A stretch of DNA of 64,000 nt from the NCBI GenBank assembly GCA_963976395.1, contig CAXBLG010000008.1, forward strand, positions 1 to 64,000, written 5' to 3'. Positions within the stretch are counted from its first letter, which is position 1. Each line of letters begins with the position of its first letter. Both the position numbers and the translations under genes were made by a program. The notes beneath the pieces are model-generated. The model saw only the letters and a list, made by a program, of their open reading frames with translations, ran no database searches and was not told the DNA's origin. Origin of the DNA: UBA11612 sp963976395 (lineage in GTDB: Bacteria; Pseudomonadota; Alphaproteobacteria; Rhodospirillales; Rhodospirillaceae). This document shows, piece after piece, positions 8,682-15,527 of the stretch.

Positions 8682-10028
8682 ATGAGCACAGTAACCAACC
8701 TAGCAACCCGTCGTCGGGTTCTTAAGGGCGTTATGGGTGGTGCGGCTGTTACGGTCGGGCTGCCTTTCCTGGATTGTTTTCTAAATACCAACGGCAATGC
8801 CTTGGCTGCGACCGGTAAAAAACTGCCGGATATTTACGGCACTTGGTATTGGGGCCTTGGACTTAATCCGGGCCGTTGGGAGCCGCCGACAGTCGGTAAG
8901 ATCACATCTTTGGGCCCAGAGTCCGCGCCCCTTGAGCAGTTCAAGGATCGGATCAATTTGTACACCGGCTTGAAGGTCCACCTTGATGGCCGTCCGGCAA
9001 TCACCCACTTCACCGGTAACATGGCGGTCCTGTGTGGCACCACGCCGCGTTCCAGCGCCGTCGTTACGCCGACCATCGATACGCTGATTGCCGATCACAT
9101 TAGTTCAACCGTACGGTTTAAGTCCCTGGAAATGACATCAACGGGTAATCCGAAGCACATGTATAGCTTCCGGTCCGGCGGTGTGTTTCAGCCCGGTGAA
9201 GCCAGCCCTGCGGCGATGTATTCGCGTTTGTTTGGACCGGAATTCCGGGATCCCAATGCGGGCGACTTCACGCCAGATCCATCCGTTATGGCGCGTCAGA
9301 GCGTACTGTCCGCCGTACGGGATCAACGCAAAACGCTCGAGAAATCGGTCGGTGCAGCAGATCGCGCGCGTCTTGATGAATACTTCACGTCCTTGCGTCA
9401 GATCGAGCAGCAAGTCGAAATTATGCTGCAAAAACCTGCTCCGCTTGAAGCGTGTACGAATCCTGATGCCGTTGCAGAGATGCCGCTTGGAACAGATGTC
9501 GAAGTGCTTTCTGCAACCCACAAGTTGAATGCTCAACTTGCCGCTCACGCCTTCGCATGTGACCAGACACGTGTTGTCAACCTGGTGTTCAATGACATGA
9601 CTTCTTCGTTGCGCCAAGAAGGCAGCCAAATGGTGCATCACATCTATACGCACGAAGAGGCGATCGACGAAGAGTTGGGTTATCAGCCCCACGCAGCATT
9701 CTTTGCGACGCGCTGCATGGCCGGCCTCGCGGATTATCTTGAGGCGCTCGACAGCATCCGCGAAGGTGATAAGACGCTTCTGGATCGTATCTTGGTCTAT
9801 GCCATCACAGATACCGGTTACGCTAAGGTTCACTCTGTCGAGAACATGCCGCAGATCACAGCCGGCGGTGCTAATGGCCGCATGAAGACCGGTTTGCATT
9901 ATGCAGGCAAGGGTGATCAAACGACACGTGTCGGCCTCACTGTTCAGCAGGCCCTTGGGCTGCCGATCAACAGCTGGGGTACAGATTCGATGGAGACATC
10001 GAAAACGATCACCGAAGTGCTCGTTTAG
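8682..10028 (+). CDS. DUF1552 protein with Tat-type signal
   Basis: A 448-residue DUF1552 protein, the standard genomic partner of DUF1592 proteins. The N-terminus TRRRVLKGVMGGAAVTVGLP has the twin-arginine pattern, so export in folded form is expected. Family features include FLDCFLNTNGNALA, GTWYWGLGLNPGRWEP, ITHFTGNMAVLCGTTPR and the C-terminal GLHYAGKG and GLPINSWG. The fold is thought to resemble the alkaline-phosphatase/sulfatase-like DUF1501 group, but no reaction is known. The family is nicknamed for an HxxSHH motif; here the matching place near residue 320 reads HIYTHE, so the motif is degenerate. A good ribosome-binding site (GGAGAG) precedes ATG 8682. Confidence 0.9.
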   Translation: MSTVTNLATRRRVLKGVMGGAAVTVGLPFLDCFLNTNGNALAATGKKLPDIYGTWYWGLGLNPGRWEPPTVGKITSLGPESAPLEQFKDRINLYTGLKVHLDGRPAITHFTGNMAVLCGTTPRSSAVVTPTIDTLIADHISSTVRFKSLEMTSTGNPKHMYSFRSGGVFQPGEASPAAMYSRLFGPEFRDPNAGDFTPDPSVMARQSVLSAVRDQRKTLEKSVGAADRARLDEYFTSLRQIEQQVEIMLQKPAPLEACTNPDAVAEMPLGTDVEVLSATHKLNAQLAAHAFACDQTRVVNLVFNDMTSSLRQEGSQMVHHIYTHEEAIDEELGYQPHAAFFATRCMAGLADYLEALDSIREGDKTLLDRILVYAITDTGYAKVHSVENMPQITAGGANGRMKTGLHYAGKGDQTTRVGLTVQQALGLPINSWGTDSMETSKTITEVLV

Positions 10029-10067
10029 TAAGTACCGCGCGACCTTATCTGGGGAGGCGTGCGAACA

Positions 10068-10102
10068 CCGGCCCATACCTATTGTGCTCGGGTATGGGCC
10101 GG
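10068..10102 (+). terminator. 12-bp hairpin after the DUF1552 gene
   Basis: CCGGCCCATACC (10068-10079) pairs perfectly with GGTATGGGCCGG (10091-10102) across an 11-base loop, 40 bases after the DUF1552 stop. No T-run follows immediately, so it may be a 3' mRNA-stabilising structure or an imperfect terminator. A second smaller hairpin (GGCCTG/CAGGCC, 10154-10173) followed by GATTTATT lies just beyond. Confidence 0.5.
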
Positions 10103-10226
10103 CGCTCTCCAGACAGATTTCGACCAACTGCTATTTTGCGCAGTGTTGATTCGGGCCTGTGAAATGCCAGGCCGATTTATTCAAATATACGGAACCGGCT
10201 GTTCCGCTGAGAAAAGGCATTAAGCC

Positions 10227-11501
10227 ATGCGGCTCATCACTTCATTTGCAATTGCGCTCGTCTCAACACTGGCCTTCAGTGCGGCTACGTCGGCACAACA
10301 AAATTCGGCGGCTGAACAGGCCAGCCCGGTTGATGTAATGTTCAAATTGGTGCGCATTGGCCAAGGCGTGAATGTGCCCGGTCAAAGTTCTGTGCAGCCG
10401 CGCGAACGGTTGATCTTTGCAAGCGCGAAGGATCTGCCTTTTTATACTTTCGACAAGGATGAGCCGAACAAGTCCAATTGCTACGATGAGTGTGCAGCCC
10501 TGTGGCCGCCGGCTGTTGTCACCGAAGGCGTACAGCCTGTTGGCAGGTGGTCTGTTCTTGAGCGTGCGGACGGCGTTCGTCAGTGGGCGTTCAACGGAGC
10601 GCCTTTGTACACCTACTCCAAGGACGATGCATCCGGCGATACAAGCGAGATGGCTATGTATATGGGCGGGGGCGGTCCCAAAGGTCACGACGTCGATGGT
10701 GTTTGGCATGTTTTTGAAATTCAGCCAGAAACGTGGTTGAACCTGCCGCAAGGCATTTCGGTAGAAGAGGTGCTGACAGCGCCTGGGCAAGTTTATTCGA
10801 ATGACAATCGCTTGCCGCTTTACACGTACTCTGGAAATCCAAACTCCGACAAGGCGCTGGGAGAAAAATGGGTTCCCTTCGCCGCCTATCAATTGGCTCT
10901 TCCGGTTGGCGACTTCTCTGTAATCGCCCGCGAGGACGGGATCTATCAGTGGGCGCTGAATGGTAAAGCGCTTTATACCTATGTCGGCGATGCTGAATAC
11001 GGCGATTCCAACGGCAAAGGGCTAAATGACCAGATCGAGCTCGCATGGGTTATGCAGTACTTCCTTCCGAACGAAGTAGCCATTCGCAAGGATCAAAAAC
11101 GCGGCGGTGTTCTTATTGCGGCCGATAGCGGTAAATCGCTTTACGCGCGTGACCGCGCTTTCGCTGATATGCAAGGCGGGCATCATGCGCGCGGTGGAAC
11201 CCGCGGCAATCCCGCAGTTGGCCGTAGTATTGGAACATCTCAGTGCGATTCCACGTGTGAGAAAACATGGCAGCCGCTGATTGCGCCGCCTGCGGCTCAA
11301 GCATCCGGGTATTGGTCCGTTCAAGATCGAGCCGATGGCCGCAAGCAATGGGCATATCAAGGCTATGCACTTTATACCTATGTGAATGAAAGTGCAGGAG
11401 AGGTTACCGGCCACGATGTCTATGACCTTGCCGTCAATGACAGCACCGAAAAGCTGACGGCCTCCAGTCTTGGTTATTATTGGCGTGTTACAACGCCCTA
11501 G
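10227..11501 (+). CDS. Secreted repeat protein (COG4315 / Lipoprotein_15 type), copy 1
   Basis: A 424-residue exported protein with a Sec signal (FAIALVSTLAFSAATSA, cut before QQ). It contains three repeats of the 'secreted repeat of unknown function' type. Each pairs a block such as LPFYTFDKD or LPLYTYSG with a later block QWAFNGAPLYTY, QWALNGKALYTY or QWAYQGYALYTY. Cysteine pairs CYDEC and CDSTC in repeats 1 and 3 probably form disulfides and sit before the family's WPP or WQP motif. Families of this kind are extracytoplasmic and of unknown function. It has AAAGG nine bases before ATG 10227 and is followed by a close paralog. Its place after the DUF1592/DUF1552 pair suggests a shared envelope process. 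Confidence 0.85.
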   Translation: MRLITSFAIALVSTLAFSAATSAQQNSAAEQASPVDVMFKLVRIGQGVNVPGQSSVQPRERLIFASAKDLPFYTFDKDEPNKSNCYDECAALWPPAVVTEGVQPVGRWSVLERADGVRQWAFNGAPLYTYSKDDASGDTSEMAMYMGGGGPKGHDVDGVWHVFEIQPETWLNLPQGISVEEVLTAPGQVYSNDNRLPLYTYSGNPNSDKALGEKWVPFAAYQLALPVGDFSVIAREDGIYQWALNGKALYTYVGDAEYGDSNGKGLNDQIELAWVMQYFLPNEVAIRKDQKRGGVLIAADSGKSLYARDRAFADMQGGHHARGGTRGNPAVGRSIGTSQCDSTCEKTWQPLIAPPAAQASGYWSVQDRADGRKQWAYQGYALYTYVNESAGEVTGHDVYDLAVNDSTEKLTASSLGYYWRVTTP

Positions 11502-11551
11502 TCGATGAACACCGCAGTCGCTGCCTGTCGGCCGCCCAGGATTTAGGATCT

Positions 11552-12805
11552 ATGCGCAAATTTACTCTTTCCATCACCATCGCTGTCGCGATTGTGGCCG
11601 TGAATGTGTCCAGTTCTTTGGCACAGGATATGGTAACAGATAGCTCGGTTGCGCCGGCGACGCCGGGCGGCATTTTGTTGAGTACGGTCCGTATTGGCCA
11701 AGGCGTGAATGTGCCTGGTTCAAGTTCCAATCAACCACGCGAACGCCTGATTTTTGCGACGGCCGAAAATCAACCCCTTTACGTTTATGACAAGGACAGC
11801 ACAGAAGCATCTAGCTGCTATGACGACTGCGCGATTGCATGGCCCCCGGCGATCGCGCCCGATGATGCGAAGCCCGCCGGCGATTGGACATTGGTCACGC
11901 GCAGCGATGGGGCGCGCCAATGGGCTTTTCGAGGGAGACCCCTGTATTCTCATACTGAAGATAAGTCGGGCCGCGGAAGCCCTAAAGGTCACGGCGTGGA
12001 TGGTGTTTGGCACGTTTTTGAAATCGAACCAGAGGAGTGGCTGACTCTGCCCGCTGGCGTGTCAGTCGAGGAAATATATACCGCTCCCGGTCAAGTTATG
12101 GTCGATGCTCGCGGAATGCCGCTCTACACATTTGCCGGCGACCTAAAGCAAAGTAAAGGATCGTTGAAAGATTGGACGCCTATTGTAGCATCTCAGCTCG
12201 CGCTCCCCGTTGGCGATTTTACGGTGGTTGCGCGTGACGATGGCATCTACCAATGGGCCCTAAATGGAAAACCCCTGTTCACCTACAATGGTGATGTTGA
12301 GCTGGGGGATTCCAACGGCAAAGCTGTGGACCCCAGGTTCAACTTGGCGTGGGTAATGCGCTATTACATGCCGCCTGAAGTCGCCATTCGTCAGGATCAA
12401 CGTCGCGGCGGTGTTCTGATTGAAGCGACGACAGGCAAGTCTCTTTATGCTCGTGACCGTGCTACTTACGGCGGAACTGGTGGACACAACGCACGTGGTG
12501 GGAGTCGCGGAAATTTCGGGACGGGGCAGTCTATTGGTCTGTCAGGATGTGATGCGATATGCGAGCAAACATGGCGACCGTTGCTGGCAGCTCCGAACGC
12601 AGAAGCGAATGGGTACTGGACCACTTTTGATCGTCCGGACGGGTCCAAACAGTGGGCCTATCAGGGATATGCCTTATATACTTACGCCAATGAGGGTTCA
12701 GGTATCGTGACAGGTCATGATACTTATGATGTGACCGTTAACCATAGCGTCCAAGATGTGAGCGCCACCAATCTTGGGCTCTACTGGCGAGTCACTTCAC
12801 CCTAA
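11552..12805 (+). CDS. Secreted repeat protein (COG4315 / Lipoprotein_15 type), copy 2
   Basis: A protein of about 417 residues, a full-length paralog of the product of 10227-11501. The frame opens at 11480 inside the previous gene, but ATG 11552 starts the basic-hydrophobic signal (MRKFTLSITIAVAIVA) that ends at SSLAQD, and AGGAT lies upstream. The three repeats are kept (QWAFRGRPLYSH, QWALNGKPLFTY, QWAYQGYALYTY), as are the cysteine pairs CYDDC and CDAIC. Both copies also share the block RIGQGVNVPG after the signal, the block EVAIR.DQ.RGGVLI between repeats 2 and 3, and the ending GLYWRVTSP. Function unknown; a duplicated extracytoplasmic protein. Confidence 0.85.
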   Translation: MRKFTLSITIAVAIVAVNVSSSLAQDMVTDSSVAPATPGGILLSTVRIGQGVNVPGSSSNQPRERLIFATAENQPLYVYDKDSTEASSCYDDCAIAWPPAIAPDDAKPAGDWTLVTRSDGARQWAFRGRPLYSHTEDKSGRGSPKGHGVDGVWHVFEIEPEEWLTLPAGVSVEEIYTAPGQVMVDARGMPLYTFAGDLKQSKGSLKDWTPIVASQLALPVGDFTVVARDDGIYQWALNGKPLFTYNGDVELGDSNGKAVDPRFNLAWVMRYYMPPEVAIRQDQRRGGVLIEATTGKSLYARDRATYGGTGGHNARGGSRGNFGTGQSIGLSGCDAICEQTWRPLLAAPNAEANGYWTTFDRPDGSKQWAYQGYALYTYANEGSGIVTGHDTYDVTVNHSVQDVSATNLGLYWRVTSP

Positions 12806-12860
12806 CGACTTCTCAGGGGACTGTTCAATTCGGCCTCGTTTGAGAACGAGTAAGCAGAGT

Positions 12861-14477
12861 CTATGTAATCGGCGACAACAGGCCGATAAATCCGGCGGCC
12901 TCTTCTCCGCTATCATAGAGCAAGGTTGTGGGCTCGCTGGACAGTATTTTTAGACCGGCGCTCATGGCCGTGTTTTCTACATATGTGGGGCTATGGGAAA
13001 ATCGTCCCGAGGAACTTAGTCTAAACTGTCCATCAGGGCTGTGTTCGTAAGTACAGGCAAAAACGCCCTCTGCAGTTAAGTGCGCCGCTATACCTGTAAA
13101 CAGTTCTGTTAGGCTCCCAAAATAGGGCAGCATATCCGCAGCGGTTATGAGGTCGAAGCCTCCTTCGATTTCTGGTAGCGCTTCGTTCACATCACGATGA
13201 ATTAGACGGCTATAAATATTTTTTCGCCGTGCGACGTTCAGCATGGTTTCTGAAATGTCGACACCAATCTTTTCCTCACCAGTGATAATACCGTTCAGAG
13301 CCGACGCCATAAGGCCGGTACCGCATCCTAAATCCAACCACCGTGAGAAAGACGGCCCTTGCTCGCGCACTTTTGAAAGTGCTGATGCAATGCGCTGCGG
13401 CATTTGATACGCGAGTTCACTTGTCATGCGCTGATCGTAACGATGAGCCAGGCGGGCAAAAATACTTTCAACGAAGCCGGGAACGGGCTGGGACAATGGC
13501 TCCCGATGCAAAGCAGCGAGAAGGTGACGCGCCTCACTGTGTTGCGGATTCAAAGTAAGAAGGCTTTGCAGCGTGCGTTCAGCCCCATCGGTGTTTTCGG
13601 CCAATCGCGCGACGGTGTACATCGCGATAAGTCCAGGAATGCTGGCGTTTGCGCGGTCGACCTTAGCCAAAATTTCCGTGGCCTCATTAATGTGGCCGCT
13701 CTCCAGAAGTAAAATCCCAATGGATTCTCGCGCCACTCCTAGGTTGGGTTCCAAGCTCAGAGCCTTCCGGCACAACGCTAAACCTTCCTCGGTTCTTCCC
13801 GCGTAGTGAAGTGTACTGCCAAGGATTATGTGCGCGGTGGCACTTTTAGGTTGGTTTGCGACGGCGATGCGTAGGATACGAATGGCTTCACTGAAATCCC
13901 CTACCGCAGACAGAAGATTTCCCAACTTGAGGGTGGCCTCTGCGTGATCGGGTAATATTCTCGCAATTCGCCGGTAGCATACTATAGCTTCATCAATACG
14001 CTTGAGATGCACCAGCACATCCCCCCGACCGATGGAGGCGGCGGGATCCAATGGCGCTAACGCCAAAGTCTGCGCAAATGCAGATTCGGCCTCTTGCCAG
14101 TTGCCGGCAGCGGCGTAAGCCTTTCCCAATCTTAACCAGTAGCGCGCCTTGTCAGGAAAGATTTGTGTGATTGTGCGCAAATGGCGTGCCGCGCCGGAAG
14201 GGTTTCCCATGCTTTCATATGAGGTCACAGCGCGCATGATTATCATCGGGCTGATTGGCCATCTATTTAAAGCATCTTCAATGGCGATGATTGCGGCGGT
14301 TTCCTTTCCGCAAGCTTGCAACCCTTCTACAGAAGCGATGACCGCGTTTTTGTCGTCGCTTAGAGCGGCGACTTCTTTGTACATCGTTGCCGCCGACTCC
14401 AAGCTTCCTGCCATCTGCATGGCTCGAGCCTGTGCCAAAATCGCAGCGGCACCTTCAACGGACAATGGTTCCTTCAT
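12861..14477 (-). CDS. TPR protein with C-terminal SAM-dependent methyltransferase domain
   Basis: About 538 residues. Residues 1-320 are tandem TPR helices (for example ARYWLRLGKAYAAAGNWQEAE and HAEATLKLGNLLSAVGDFSEA). The last 200 form a class I methyltransferase: glycine-rich motif WLDLGCGTGLMASAL, acidic motif II IGVDISETML, and motif IV FDLITAADMLPYFG. TPR-methyltransferases of this build are common in alphaproteobacteria and are thought to methylate small molecules or proteins bound by the TPR part; the substrate is unknown. The frame can begin at GTG 14489 or ATG 14477; neither has a clear ribosome-binding site. It is convergent with the exported cluster, with 55 bases between the stops. 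Confidence 0.85.
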   Translation of the reverse strand: MKEPLSVEGAAAILAQARAMQMAGSLESAATMYKEVAALSDDKNAVIASVEGLQACGKETAAIIAIEDALNRWPISPMIIMRAVTSYESMGNPSGAARHLRTITQIFPDKARYWLRLGKAYAAAGNWQEAESAFAQTLALAPLDPAASIGRGDVLVHLKRIDEAIVCYRRIARILPDHAEATLKLGNLLSAVGDFSEAIRILRIAVANQPKSATAHIILGSTLHYAGRTEEGLALCRKALSLEPNLGVARESIGILLLESGHINEATEILAKVDRANASIPGLIAMYTVARLAENTDGAERTLQSLLTLNPQHSEARHLLAALHREPLSQPVPGFVESIFARLAHRYDQRMTSELAYQMPQRIASALSKVREQGPSFSRWLDLGCGTGLMASALNGIITGEEKIGVDISETMLNVARRKNIYSRLIHRDVNEALPEIEGGFDLITAADMLPYFGSLTELFTGIAAHLTAEGVFACTYEHSPDGQFRLSSSGRFSHSPTYVENTAMSAGLKILSSEPTTLLYDSGEEAAGFIGLLSPIT

Positions 14478-14547
14478 ATGCAAAATCACTGACGAAAGAT
14501 CGGAACAACGAACGGCGGTCTACAAGTCCAGCCTGATCTAAAGAAAT

Positions 14548-14572
14548 GCCCGGACTCGTAACAAGTCCGGGC
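14548..14572 (-). terminator. Rho-independent terminator of the BI-1 gene
   Basis: GCCCGGACT (14548-14556) and AGTCCGGGC (14564-14572) form a perfect 9-bp stem with a 7-base loop. Read on the minus strand, the stem is followed by ATTTCTTTAG, a T-rich tail. It sits 28 bases after the stop of the BI-1 family gene. Confidence 0.8.
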
Positions 14573-14599
14573 TGAGAAGTGTTAGAAACGGCGGCCGGT

Positions 14600-15355
14600 T
14601 TAGTCGCGGCGCGCGCCTAGGAACTGCAGTAAGAACATGAACAGGTTCACAAAATCGAGGTACAGACGCAGTGCGCCCATAACCGCAGATTTGCCTTCCA
14701 TGCTGCTGCCCTGAGCCTGGAAGTATGTGTTTTTGATGGATTGAGTGTCATAAGCCGTAAGGCCTGCGAACAACAACACGCCGACTGCAGAGTAAACAAA
14801 ATGCAACATGGCACTTTGCAGGAATATGTTCACGACACCGGCGATCAAAAGGCCGATCAAACCCATCATCAGAAATGTTCCGAAGGCGGATAAGTCGCGC
14901 TTTGTTGTGTAACCGTAGAGGCTCAAGCCGCCGAAAGAGATGGCGGTAATGAAAAAGACTCGGGCAACACTTTCGCCAGTGTAGGCAATCAGGGCCACCG
15001 AAAGACCAACGCCCATCAATGCGACGAATGCCCAATACAAAGCTTGAACCGTGCTCGTGCTCATCTTGTTGGCGCCAAAACTCATGGCCAAAATCAAGCC
15101 AATTGGTGCGAACACCGCGATCATGCCTAAGCCGGTATATCCCATGGCTCCGCCTTCGGCGGATTGAAAGAACAGGCTACGAATACCGTCATTGTTCGCA
15201 ACCAACCATGCGACAATGCCCGACAAGAACAAGCCTGACCCCATGTAATTGTAAACACGCAGCATATATTGCCGAAGACCGGCATCGATTTGCACGGCCT
15301 CCGCGCTGCCTGCTGGCGCGCCCGAATATGCTCTGCGATTGGCTTCAGTAACCAT
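14600..15355 (-). CDS. Bax inhibitor-1 / YccA family membrane protein
   Basis: A 251-residue inner-membrane protein with about seven hydrophobic segments, of the BI-1/YccA/YbhL family. Typical parts are LRQYMLRVYNYMGSGLFLSG at the N-terminus, FFITAISFGGLSLYGYTTKRDLS in the middle, GLTAYDTQSIKNTY, and the ending LRLYLDFVNLFMFLLQFLGARR. Bacterial members act as calcium-leak or pH-gated channels, or modulate FtsH; the physiological role here is not known. GAGGAG four bases before ATG 15355 makes the start firm. A terminator follows the gene and the nearest upstream neighbour is 170 bases away, so it is probably monocistronic. Confidence 0.92.
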   Translation of the reverse strand: MVTEANRRAYSGAPAGSAEAVQIDAGLRQYMLRVYNYMGSGLFLSGIVAWLVANNDGIRSLFFQSAEGGAMGYTGLGMIAVFAPIGLILAMSFGANKMSTSTVQALYWAFVALMGVGLSVALIAYTGESVARVFFITAISFGGLSLYGYTTKRDLSAFGTFLMMGLIGLLIAGVVNIFLQSAMLHFVYSAVGVLLFAGLTAYDTQSIKNTYFQAQGSSMEGKSAVMGALRLYLDFVNLFMFLLQFLGARRD

Positions 15356-15484
15356 GATGCTCCTCGTGTGTTAATCCGTACGTCCGCACATCGCGGACTG
15401 TTGCCCTATATTGGGATATCAGTCCCGTCCCGCAACATAAATCGGTCGAATACTGCAGAAATTTAACCAAAGCCCTGCAATATT

Positions 15485-15499
15485 TTGATTATAAATCAA
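15485..15499. promoter_or_regulatory. AT-rich palindrome TTGATTATAAATCAA upstream of BI-1 gene
   Basis: A perfect 6-bp inverted repeat (TTGATT / AATCAA) around ATA lies 130 bases upstream of the BI-1 start and just past the YbbP-like stop. It resembles an FNR/FixK box (TTGAT-N4-ATCAA), but the spacing is five rather than four, so it is only a candidate operator. Confidence 0.3.
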
Positions 15500-15527
15500 T
15501 ATATTTTAAAACTCTACACGTTCCGCT

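Noticed and set aside
9138..10127. A 329-codon open frame on the minus strand
   Set aside because: Fully opposite the DUF1552 gene, with no family resemblance.
15485..15499. FNR/FixK box upstream of the BI-1 gene
   Set aside because: Rejected as an FNR site because the half sites are five bases apart rather than four; retained only as a generic palindrome.
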